From: Symsagittifera roscoffensis
Taxonomy: Eukaryota > Xenacoelomorpha > Acoela > Convolutidae
NCBI RefSeq assembly: GCF_963678635.1
Contig: NC_087065.1
Coordinates: 25,935,254 to 25,999,253 of the forward strand
Direction of reading: 5' to 3'
Length of the DNA: 64,000 bases
Shown here: piece by piece, positions 1 through 9,590 of the stretch
Numbering within the stretch: the stretch's first letter is position 1
Layout of the letters: each line of letters opens with the position of its first letter
Made by a program: the position numbers and the translations under genes
The notes under the pieces: generated by a model
The model's database searches: none
Told to the model about the DNA's origin: nothing
What the model saw: only the letters and a program-made list of their open reading frames with translations

Positions 1-430
1 GACGAATTTTTTTTCAGTGAATTCTATATCATGTAACATTTAAGTTCAAATTTATTTTAAGTTCAAACTTAAAAAGATATTTCATTGTGATCTTTTTCCG
101 TAATTTTACGGGCGTTTGAAAATTGCTAAATTGGCCAATTTGGGATAATTAAAGTGCGATAGATTGCGTACTTATAACACGTAAGAGGTCAGCAATTTAC
201 TCCTAATATCACAATACGAGACGCTAAACACCCTTAGTATTTTGCGTAGTGTATGGGAAGACAAAGAAGAAAAACGAAAAAATATATATATATTAATTTT
301 TCTTGTCAATTTTTCAATCAAACATTCAGTCGTAACATTCAGGGCTTTGCCTTGGTATACGAGCAGTCTTTGTTGTTTTTCTAAATTTACTAATAAAGTC
401 TTTAAAAAACAAAAGCGGTCAAAGAACAAG
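1..430 (+). repeat. Dispersed repeat family R1, plus-oriented copy
   Basis: This stretch shares long similarity with 23335-23850 in the same orientation and with 1540-2110 in the opposite one. Shared landmarks are TTGGCCAATTTGGGA, a run with GCGATA and ACGCGTAAG, and the block ATTCAGGGCTTTGCC followed by ACGAGCAGT. No protein is encoded. The copy is cut by the window edge, so its true left end is unknown. It could be a non-autonomous transposon. Confidence 0.65.
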
Positions 431-439
431 CCCTGTAGG

Positions 440-480
440 ACCCCCTCAGGGATTCGAACCCCTGCTGATCCAAGGGTCCC
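440..480 (-). other. tRNA T-arm-like sequence (SINE or tRNA relic)
   Basis: Read on the minus strand, the stretch contains GGGGTTCGAATCCCTGA, an exact T-arm/B-box-like stem-loop. No A-box, D-arm or anticodon arm is recognisable in the 40 bases before it, so this is not called as a tRNA gene. A tRNA-derived SINE tail is the likeliest explanation. Confidence 0.3.
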
Positions 481-779
481 CCTCTGTACTATTTTGAGAT
501 ATCCATTTTGACTGACGGGTTATAAATTTTTTAAAGGTGACTTTGGCGCCAATTTATACTAATTTTGAGGGCGAAGCTCACGCCAAAAAACGCAATTTTT
601 TGGTCCAATGTTTCCACAAAAACGCATTTTTTGGCCTGTTTTTTTTCAAAATTTTGCCTGCGGCGCATAAAACTTGGCCAAAACAGGGTCTTTTTCAGTG
701 CTTTGGGAGAGCTAGAAAAATCAAATTGATCTATCTACTCAACATTTAGACGCAGTTTTCAAAAAAATTTCAGAAACCA

Positions 780-830
780 GTCCCCCTATCATCATCCCCC
801 CCCCCCGCCCCCCCAACCCCCACCGAGAAT
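780..830. repeat. C-rich low-complexity tract
   Basis: A run of cytosines broken by single G, A and T bases lies in an otherwise AT-rich region. No coding content is visible. Confidence 0.7.
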
Positions 831-1394
831 CCTAGATCCGCGCGTGGTATAAATTCTGATTGCTGTTACTGAGAAAAGTTAAATTAGAAATAACAAAGGA
901 CCTCGAAAGCCGTTATCATAAAATTAAACGCCCTCAAACCCTCCTCTCCCAACGCTTTCGCTTCCAATAGTTTCATTTCCAAGCAGCGAACATGGAATTT
1001 AAATTTACGATCAAGCGGCCATAACTTTACGATCAAACGGCTGTGAAAATGAAAATAAGACAAATATGACTTTAAACGAGTGGCATAATTGTCGTTAAAC
1101 TGGTCGTAACGTTAATTGCAATCTGGTGCTAATATCCATATGTTTGATAATATAAAGGGGGTCAGTTATGTGTGTAGCACATGTGTGGCAATAAATAGCA
1201 GCTTCCTAATTCCGAACGAGTGTCAGACACTTATCGGCTAAATAATTCCAAATTAAGTGCAATATGTTCCGAAATGAGGCGCATTCAAAGTTTTGACCCT
1301 TTCCGTTGGGATATAAGACAAGCTTGGGGGTTTTTACCGCCATCCATACCAGAGGTGGTGTCAAAAAATTTTGGTAAACTTTGGGGACCTTCTT

Positions 1395-1463
1395 CGACGC
1401 TTCAAGAAGGCTTGGAAAGTTTGGTTGACCGAAAAAAAAGGTCCAAGCTTTCTTGAAGCGCCG
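1395..1463. repeat. 22-bp imperfect inverted repeat (hairpin)
   Basis: Arm 1395-1416 (CGACGCTTCAAGAAGG and following) pairs with arm 1442-1463 (TCCAAGCTTTCTTGAAGCG and following) at 20 of 22 positions across a 25-base loop. It lies between the inverted R1 copies. The short ORFs running through it look like chance. Confidence 0.6.
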
Positions 1464-1539
1464 GTTTTCTCTATCTTTTGCCTCGTATTGGGCACTTTTT
1501 GGAAAGGTTTTGACAAAAAAATTGCGTTTTTTTCGGCAC

Positions 1540-2110
1540 CAAAAGCGAACAAGACTGCTCGTTTTAAGGTGAAGCCCTGAATGTTCCGACTGCCTTTTAA
1601 GGTCTATGGAGCAGTAGTAACACAAAAAAATTAAATTTAATGAAATAAAAAGAAATAAAATGAGTAAAATGAAAATAAATGAGACTTTTGTGAAAATGAT
1701 CCCCCACACGCCATACAAAGTGTAACGTGATAAATTGCGCTCCTAGTAACAAATCAATAATGGTAAATTAGTTTTCTTCAACCAATTTGGAACGATTATT
1801 AAGCCGGGTTAAATCTCCGCTTAGTTGACCTCTTAGTTAATAGCGCGAAAAAGTACGGTGTTAAATTGTATGTCTTTAAATTGTAGAACAGCGCGCGAAA
1901 TATATCGCGCAATAATTGTCCCAAATTGACCAAAATCGCAACCTTTGAACCCACATAACTTCACAAAAATTAATCACAGGTAAAATATTTTTTTCAGATT
2001 TAAGCTCAGGACAACAACACTTTTTGAATGATATAAAAAATTTCCGTAAAAATGGCTAGTTAAAAAGTCGAAATTTTTCTGAAGAAAAAACCCACCCCGA
2101 GGAGAAATAT
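1540..2110 (-). repeat. Dispersed repeat family R1, inverted copy
   Basis: The reverse complement matches 23335-23850. It contains GGGATGATTTTC-type sequence beside CGTGTGGGGGATC, the CCAAATTGG block, the GCGCGAAA/ATATCGCGC pair and the GTCGAAATTTTTCTGAAGAAAA end. With the plus-oriented copy at 1-430 it forms a fold-back pair around about 1.1 kb. No gene is seen inside. Confidence 0.65.
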
Positions 2111-2168
2111 TCGATTGGCACGAATTTCGCCCTTCTACTGATTTTGTCCTCTTTATTTAATTAAAACA

Positions 2169-2265
2169 TTTCGTCCCATATCCAAGTCTATGGGACGAAA
2201 TCTGTGTACGCCTTGAAGTGGGACGCAATCTGTTGAAATTAAAATGGGACGTGATCTGTTATGGG
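2169..2265. repeat. Palindrome plus GGGACG-based short tandem repeats
   Basis: TTTCGTCCCATA (2169-2180) and TATGGGACGAAA (2189-2200) are exact inverse complements around an 8-base loop. Variants of TGGGACGNAATCTGT recur at about 2190, 2220 and 2248. The function is unknown. Confidence 0.6.
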
Positions 2266-2894
2266 TCGAAATATGCCACAGCCCAAATATTTCGTTACTT
2301 TCGTTACGAAAACTGGAACAAAAACACAATAAACACACTATTTTGACCAAATTTGGTGCGCCGAAAGCGAATTCTGAAAAAAAACAGGTTAAAAAAGCCT
2401 AGTGAAAAGATTTAGGGTCGGTCGGCCGAAATTGGATTTTGCAAAATTGTCCAAACCAACCCTCAACCCCACCCTAAGTCCACTCCTGTAAGGTTATGTT
2501 TTATGATTGTTTCATGCTTTATAAGTTACGCTTAAAACTCGATTCTCTTCCAGCTTCCCATTTTCTTCAGTTTTTCAGTTTTTTGACACCGCAATTCGCT
2601 TGAAAGAAAAAATGATCAAAACTGTGTTCACTTTTATTTTAGTGACATAATTTAATTAAACTTTCGAAAATCAAAATTATTTCTAAAGAAGCAATTAGGA
2701 AAGCAGGTTTTAGCGAGAATCAAAGGGGAGGTACTTGAAAATGGGAACTTGTATATTACGCCTTTTTCCATGTATGAAAATCGTATAACAAGCACTCTTA
2801 TACTAAAAAAAATTGATGATAGAAAATTCATGATATTCATTTTTCCAGGAATAAAACATGATGACAAGCAGTTTTTTTCATCACGGGAACTGAC

Positions 2895-3122
2895 CAATTG
2901 ATATGTAGACTAGCAGTAGCAACAGCACAACTGGCTTGGCGTACTTCTTAACAGCCAGAGTCATCTTCCTCGCTTTGGCTATCAGGACCATTCCGAGACA
3001 CACTGGTAAAGCAATAGCCACCAGACCCTGGATGAGTGTCCCGTACGGGATGTTTCCGGCTGTAAAGCTGGGGTCATCTGAGATGAATCGGCCGTAGATG
3101 AACAAGTTCAAGGGCATTGTAC
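2895..3122 (-). CDS. SLC10-type transporter, coding exon 4
   Basis: The acceptor TTACTTCTTAG (minus strand) precedes this exon, and the donor ATTG|GTCAGT follows. It enters in phase 1, completing a Gly codon shared with exon 3. It encodes the end of one membrane segment (TMPLNLFIYG), a hydrophilic loop, a hydrophobic segment (GLVAIALPVCLGMVLIAK) and the start of another (VVLLLLLVYISIG). Order and spacing fit the SLC10 family after the PGG signature. The remaining C-terminal exons should lie further left. I did not find them in 1-2894, which holds repeats and a short chance ORF, so the next intron is at least 2.9 kb or the exons are missing. Confidence 0.8.
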
Positions 3123-3804
3123 CTAAGAAGTAACAGCAATATTAAATTATGATTTAAGATCAAAAACGTTCATTGAAACGTAACGAGGGAAAGGGCCAAC
3201 GCCTATCCAGAGACGCCTGAAAACATGCTGGGTATTAGTTTTAGAGTATTAGTTTTAGAGCTCTCTCTGGAGATGTTTTTGTTGGTTTCACTGTTTGCGA
3301 AGTGTATATTTTGATCGCAAGTAACAACCATGGAACATGGTGGGCCTCCAACCGCCACCTTTCGGTTGTCAGGTGGATACATTGTCCACAAGTCAATATA
3401 TGATAATTTTGAGGGTGGCAGTAAAAATGTTATTTATTGATTCAAAACTTTGACAAAAATGCTCGTCGAAAAAATATTTCACGAAACAGACAATATTTTG
3501 TGAAATCCCCATAATCCGGTCCTTTTTGCGCTCACGGGTTCGACCTCATTGACCTCATATTGACTCTGGACCACCTAAAGATATCTTTTTTCTGGCTACT
3601 AAATGAGACACATCTAACTTAAAATTGTCCTGAAGAATCTTTCCGCAACAAATTAATTTTGACTAGAAAATATATTTTTGAGGGGGGCAAGCCGTACTTC
3701 AGACTTTAAACAACCAAACTTTAGTTCAAAAGGAAGAAAGTTGACTAAGCACAAATATCTTAACCGACAAAATGTCTTTGAATAGAAAAATAGTGAGCTC
3801 ATAC

Positions 3805-3976
3805 CGGCCGCAATGGCGGTGCTGAAGAAGGACATGGAGATAGAGAGGGGGACCTCCCCCTCGACCAGATAACTGGCAGTGTTGCTGATGCCTCCTCCGG
3901 GCGCGCATGCCACCATCAGCACCCCCAGAGCAATGTCCGCCTCAAAACCCAGCAGGCGCGCAATTCCTAGCCCATA
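3805..3976 (-). CDS. SLC10-type transporter, coding exon 3 (PGG signature)
   Basis: It encodes 57 codons plus one base, starting YGLGIARLLGFEADIALG. It contains the family signature ACAPGGGISN, equivalent to the conserved CPGGTASN-type sodium-binding region of bile-acid/sodium symporters, then the amphipathic segment VPLSISMSFFSTAIAAG. The acceptor was chosen at CTCATTTAAG|TAT because it joins exon 2 (phase 0) with no gap against the family pattern; an upstream AG at CATGAG gives the wrong phase. The donor is GCCG|GTATGA. Small polar residues after PGG are kept, so the sequence looks functional. Confidence 0.85.
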
Positions 3977-5024
3977 CTTAAATGAGAATAGCCCGCTCAT
4001 GAGTAAGTAGTACAAAATGTTTTGGCAACATTAGTTCGAGATAAGGTTTTTGTAAGGAAACGTAAGGAAAATACGTTACAGGTATTTGTACGCGGAATCC
4101 ACGGAAGTTTTGTAAACGGTATCCACTTACATTTTGGAACAAGTTTAAAGGTTTGTCAATGGAATCCAGGAACATACAGACACAAAACTGTGAGCCTATT
4201 CAGTGCACAGTTTGGTCTCGTAATGTAGCCAGATCCAACTTTTTTGTCGAGGACATTAATAAGCCAGTTTATTATAACTAGTTTTCGAGGTGTTCTTGCT
4301 GGGAAATTAGCCTTGCAAACCGCATGGGAATTTGATTTTTTCAATAGGAATTTAAGAAACCGCAAACTCCTAATAGAAGAAAAAGTTTTTATGAATTAAG
4401 TTTTCGTTCCGGTCGAGCATAATAATTAAAAAAGGATAGACTAATGTTGTGACCATAGTCTTTAGAAAACTACGGCTTAGAATGTTTTTTATTCCAAATT
4501 AGTGTAGTTTTTCTCCATAGTGTGAGCGGACGTAAAGATATAATATAGGCATATTAGACAGCCATAGTAATATAGGCAAATTGGAAAAAAAATTTTTTTG
4601 AAAATGACTAGAAAAACAAAAAAATTTTAAAAAAATTTTTTCAAAACTTTTGCAGAAAATTTTTGATTTTTTCGAAATTTTTCGTTTCAAAAATGAAGCT
4701 AAAAATTTCTGAAACCAGTTTTAAGTGCTTAAAGTTAAGTTTTAGGGTTTTACAATAGGCATATATTAGGCGTTTCAGCTTTTGTAAGCCTGCTCACTTG
4801 CTTTATTTGCTCGAATTAAAACGAATAATCAAAAATTTCAGAATTTTTTAATGTGGTTCGAATCATGACCTAAAGGGCTTTATTATAATAAATCACTCAA
4901 CCCAGTCCAATGATTATTTGTGTTACCTGATTTTGCGTGGAAAACAAAAAGAAAAAAATTAATGGTGGGATAAAAAAATTGAGTTTTCGTTCCGGTCGAG
5001 CGGAAAGGTGGGTGGGACACTTAC

Positions 5025-5296
5025 TGGAGGTAGAAGCACAAACTGACACAATGCAGCTGCGATTAGAGGCTTGGGTCTCATGAGTATAAAACGGATGTCC
5101 TTGAGAGAAATCTCAGTGCCAAACAGCACATTCAGCAACACTATCACAGCCGCCCCCAAGTAGGGGAAGATGGGGTCGAGCCAGGTGGGTTCCAGAATAA
5201 TCACTATCTCCTGCTGCTGTTCAGTGGAGTATTCAGAAGTTCTCATCACGGTGGAATCATATGTTTTATTTTCAACGCAGCTGATGACTTCATTGC
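5025..5296 (-). CDS. SLC10-type transporter, coding exon 2
   Basis: The acceptor TTTTTTACAG|GCAATG and the donor CCTCCA|GTAAGT are both strong. It completes the Gly codon begun in exon 1 and ends in phase 0. It encodes a short linker with a possible N-glycosylation site (ENKT), then FPYLGAAVIVLLNVLFGTEI (first membrane segment), a loop, and PLIAAALCQFVLLPP (second segment). The linker and first segments place the membrane domain after an extracellular N-terminal region. Confidence 0.85.
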
Positions 5297-5682
5297 CTGT
5301 AAAAAAAATAAGATAGTTTGAAAAAATGCATTTATTTCATCTGCGCACCAATAAAGGCAGTTTTTTGTCAAAAACAGCGTTTTAAAACATTTTCTCAAAA
5401 ATTTGGCAAGGTAAGGATTTTATAATGGAAGAGTCTTTAGACTGTTTTGGTGAAATTAGAAAAAATTCGAGAAAGTTTCCAAAAATAAAGTCGAAAAATA
5501 GATGATCTTTTTCGAATAAAATCTTGATCCACCCATGTACCCTACATCAAAAAAGCTTTGTTGTAAATTGATCCAGTTTTTTTGGGAGTTCGGACTAAAA
5601 GAGTTTTTCAGATGACAAATATCTCAAAGTAATTATATATTTCAAGCAATTCGTACATTTTATTTTTCATATGAACACTTAC

Positions 5683-5971
5683 CGATCCGTTTAGTTTTCA
5701 CTTTGAATCTGGCTCTAAGATCATCTTGCTCTGTTTTCGTCACCACGAGAAGATTGCCATGCTTAGGAGTGCATTCTACCACTCCTATAGTCGCCTGCTC
5801 TGATGGGTGAGACAGTACCAATTCCAGGGATCCCCCATCATAAACCTGATTTAGTATTTCCGGGGGACCATCAGTGTTTATAATTTCAATCTGAATGTAC
5901 GCCAAGTTGGGTACGAAAAAAACGCAATTTAGCAGCGTATAAATTACGATAATTTCTTTTATACGGACCAT
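5683..5971 (-). CDS. SLC10-type (sodium/bile-acid family) transporter, first coding exon
   Basis: This is the N-terminal 96 codons plus one base of a membrane symporter. SLC10 proteins move bile acids, steroid sulfates or other organic anions with sodium across the plasma membrane; some members are orphan. The start at 5971 gives MVRIKEIIVIYTLLNCVFFV, a good signal peptide, followed by a mostly beta-like extracellular stretch with DGGSLELVLSHPSEQA. An N-terminal ectodomain before the transporter domain is a trait of SLC10A3/5 (P3)-like members rather than of the ileal and liver bile-acid carriers. The donor is ATCG|GTAAGT; the longer ORF past it is intron read-through. Substrate is unknown. 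Exons 1-4 together cover roughly the first two thirds of such a protein. Confidence 0.75.
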
Positions 5972-7140
5972 TTGGCCGGATTTGTTACTTCAGACAACGT
6001 TCGCAAAAATTGATTTGAAAATGGTTAATTAAGTTTCAAAAAGTTTGCTGAAGAAATGAACTGTTGATAATTATAAATTGGACTTCAATTTTTGAGTTTG
6101 AGCTAGAGCTTTGGGGCAGAGAAGTAACGTTAGATTTCAATTATGACAAGTTATACCAACTTAAAATCATATGGCTGTTTATTAGAGTTGTTCAAAGCCT
6201 TTCAAAGAGAAATAGTTGGACGCAGTTTATATCAAAATGCGGTCGCATTTGAAAGTTCTCCATTTAATCTCCAGAAAAGTCTACAAACTACTCAGCGCCA
6301 GTTTGAATTATCGACCACAATGCAAACTCGGTTTGACGAGGTCGTCGGTTATATTTGCGCTCGGCATTCAATTAGACGGCTATAGGAAGTCTGTTCGGCT
6401 AGTCAAATAACTTCTGTTTGTTAAAGAGAAACTATCTATTCTATGTTTTTGCGTCATTCGTATCTAAACCGAGGAGTTTTAATCTTTTCACATCGGATTT
6501 GAGGGCATAGGAAAGCCCCAAAAATGAAGGGCAATGGCTGACATGAAGATCTGTGATCATGAGTATTTCTCATTCAAGTCTGAATCTTTCAATAACTTTC
6601 TGTTTCAAAATTTGTTGTCTAAAGCACTGAATTTTTGAATTGCAGACAGCTCCAAAAAGATTCGGATAAACTTAATTTTTTTTATGTTGCCCCCGGTCCT
6701 GCTCAGTGCTTGGGAGATGTCACCACGGACTTCAGTTGATGAACATCTTCATTTTCGGCGTGACATAATTTTAGTCTCAATAAGCAAGATTTGAATAGCC
6801 AAATAGTTTTTTAGCAGCGAAAAATGATCGAAATTGGAATTCAATCTGAGTTTCAAATGTTTCCGAAAAGTGTTAACAAATATTGTTCGAACTGCTTATA
6901 TTGATCAACTTTTTGTCAATAGAAAAACTTACAGCTGAAACAAAGCGTTCTCTGCCTTTCTTCTGCGGTATTTGGAAAATAAATTGCAAAAGGTGCTGAC
7001 AGACACAGGCTTTTTAACGCTAAGAAAGTAAGTTCCACCCGGCTTATTTATTTTAGAACTTGAATAGAGAAGAATTTACTAGCGCGGTAAGCATTAACTC
7101 ACCAAAAACAAATGAACCCTGCGTGGATGGTATAAATATA
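5972..7140. other. No gene seen upstream of the SLC10-type gene
   Basis: This should include the promoter and any 5' non-coding exon of the minus-strand transporter gene, but no TATA box or other element is convincing. Overlapping short plus-strand ORFs at 6064-6410 have no recognisable domain and look like chance. Confidence 0.5.
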
Positions 7141-7146
7141 ATTAGT

Positions 7147-7342
7147 AGCAAAAAGTTCGGACAGACAGAATTAATTAAAAAGAGCAAATGATCTTTTTCA
7201 GGCAATTTTTGCATGCAAAAGCTAATTTTTCAGACAGAAAGTATGTCTCAATGTCACTTAAAAAATGAAATTTGCATGCAAAAATTCCTCCAAATTGGCA
7301 GATTGCTCTTTTTAATTATTTCTGTCTGTCCGAACTTTTTGC
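7147..7342. mobile_element. MITE-like element with about 42-bp terminal inverted repeats
   Basis: The left arm (7147-7192) reads AGCAAAAAGTTCGGACAGAC and onward; the right arm (7301-7342) ends TCTGTCTGTCCGAACTTTTT and GC, its near-exact inverse complement. The interior holds a second inverted pair around TTTGCATGCAAAA. About 196 bp and no coding capacity fit a miniature inverted-repeat transposable element. CTCTATAG beside the right arm recurs with other copies and may be part of the terminus or target. Confidence 0.65.
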
Positions 7343-7349
7343 AACTCTC

Positions 7350-8115
7350 TATAGCTGTAAAAAGTTGGAGCAGACAGAAATAAATACAAAGAGCAATCTG
7401 CCAGTTTTGATCAGTTTTTGTATACAAATTTGAGTTCTTGCGTGACCTTGAATCAAATTTTCTGTCTGAAAAATAGTTTTTTTTTCGTGCAAAACTTCTC
7501 AAATATAATTCGGACAGACAGATTTAATTAAAATGAGCAAGCAATTCTTTTCGACGTTTTTTTAATGCAAAATCTGAAGCCGAACAACATTGAATTTTTT
7601 GTCAGACCAAATTCAAAATGCATGATCGTCGATTATCCGATGATTATCCTAGCCTATTTTTTAAATAATGCGATGAACATCCAGATTTCACTATGAAACA
7701 GTTCGTAAAATTAGTTAAAAAAAATGAAATCTAGAGTTATTTTTTAACAACAAAAAAAACAACAATTAAACACCACCCCCACCCCCCAAAAAAACGGAAG
7801 TAAAGATGATCAAATTATTCAAATTTTGGAAAATAATCGCAGAAAATCATCAGCCATCCTGAGCAATGTTTTTCCTGTTTGAAGGCCTACTAATTGACGC
7901 TTCGGATGCAATTGCCCGCCGTGGTTATAAGTTTTGAGCGAAACTCTGCTTTATGATCTTTCGACGTTATGTTTATTTTAGTTTCAATTTCCGTTGATGT
8001 CTAGACAGTTGCTCTTTTCAATTAATTCTGTCTGTCCGAACATTTTGCAACTCTCTATAGATCATCTGCTTTTCTTAATTAATTCTGTCCGTTCTAACTT
8101 TTGCAACTCTCTATA
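7350..8115. repeat. Cluster of further MITE termini
   Basis: Termini of the same family recur at about 7360-7410 (plus orientation), 7510-7545 (plus), 8010-8060 (minus) and 8065-8113 (minus). All carry ACAGACAGA or TCTGTCTGTC next to a (T)TTAATTAATT run, and most end in GCAACTCTCTATA. This looks like nested or partial copies. An AC-rich run, CACCACCCCCACCCCCC, lies at about 7770. Confidence 0.55.
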
Positions 8116-8119
8116 ACAA

Positions 8120-9590
8120 ATTTATCGTACAATGTCTCAGTTTCTGAAAAAATTCTGACCTTGAGTCAGTGAAATTGCGTTGAAGTTACAAACGAATTTT
8201 TGAAATTGTGTGAAAACTATTACTGAGCAAACCAAAAGAAATTCAGTGCTGTTTTTTAAATAACTTCAAGTTCTTAGCTTCAAAACAGTTTTCATTCAGC
8301 AGCCAAGTCCAAAATTTAGTTTTGTAAAAGAAAAAGCGTATAAAACGCCGGCAAAAAGTCAAAAGCAAAACTTCAAACTATTTCTAATGAGTTTCAGATT
8401 GAAGGACAGAATTTTTTCAAAAAATTAAGACGTTGTCCGTTAAAAGCTAAAACGTTAAAGCTATAACTTCAACGCTATTTACGTTTGCTTGTGAAGTTAT
8501 TGCATGCAATTAAATGTCACAACGCCATTCTACTGCTCAGATTAGCCACTATATTGTTTTTAATTTACAAGAAATGTAATATTGGTAAGCCAGAGTTAAT
8601 CAAAATTAGAAATTTTTGAACTTTGGGTGCCATATTGATATTGCAGACAATCTTGAGTCATAAATTATCTTGGAAAAAGTAGCTTTTTTATGCAATGCTT
8701 CTGAAACACTCTAGTGTTCTTGGAATGCAATTCTTGCAAGTTTCTTGCCGACTAATGCAAATATTGCAAGAATGTTACAAGATTAGCATTCTCTTAGCCA
8801 CGTTGAAATTTCACTGATGGTTTTGTAAAAAACGTTTTTCGCACAAACAGTTGAATACGTAACTTTTTTTATTTTTCGTCATTTTTTTTATACAAAAATT
8901 AATTAGAGGTAGCAAAAAACTTCTGATTACTTCTGAAAAATTTATTCCAAGATATCTCACAAGATTATTTGAAAAACATCCTAAAATTATCTTGCAAGTT
9001 TTTAATTTCGAGATTTTCATGTCACATTTCTCGTTTCATTCACTTTTTTTTTCTGCTCGAACTACAAAGAGTCACAAAACTTACAAAGAGTCGCGAAAAG
9101 TTCGCATGACAGGATTTAATTGATAAGAACAATTAACCTAACTCAGAAAGTCGCAGCATGCAATTTTTTTTCTCACAGAGTTTTAGTTCAAAAAATTATA
9201 CCTTGTTAACTGCTTCTTATAATCTTGAAAACCAATTTTTTCGTCTGAAAACTTTCGAACAGACAGTACTTCGCCAAGAACCATTTGACCTATTTGAGAA
9301 AAATTTTACGCACAAAATTAGTTTTTCAAGGTAAGTTAATGTTACAATATTGCCTAAAAATCATTAGCAAAAATGGCAGTAGTCTCCAAACATTTTTTGC
9401 TCAGTGAAAAGTTTGCAGACTAACTTTCAAAAAGTTAGCAAACGGCTGAATAGGTGCTGATTTTTTTTGTGCAAAATTTGCTCTATTAATCTATTAATCG
9501 CTCTATTAATTTCCTAGTTTTTTGAAAACTACCCCATCAATCTTGATCCTTATTTCAAATAAAATTCGTCAACAGTTGTTTTTATCCAAT
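8120..9590. other. No gene seen
   Basis: AT-rich sequence with stop codons in all frames. A locally repetitive block at 8690-8790 has TTGCAAGAA-type words on both strands. The minus-strand ORF at 8811-9020 has no recognisable domain. Confidence 0.5.

Noticed and set aside
440-480. Functional tRNA gene
   Set aside because: Only a T-arm-like stem-loop is present; there is no A-box, anticodon arm or paired acceptor stem.
1206-1718. 170-codon minus-strand ORF
   Set aside because: It crosses the hairpin and the inverted repeat, is low complexity, and overlaps open frames on the other strand; no domain is visible.
2652-2897. Possible last exon of the SLC10-type gene
   Set aside because: The translation lacks the expected membrane segments and no acceptor joins it in phase 1 with exon 4.
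3978-4015. Upstream extension of SLC10 exon 3 (acceptor at CATGAG)
   Set aside because: It would enter in the wrong phase after exon 2 and add residues that disturb the family alignment.
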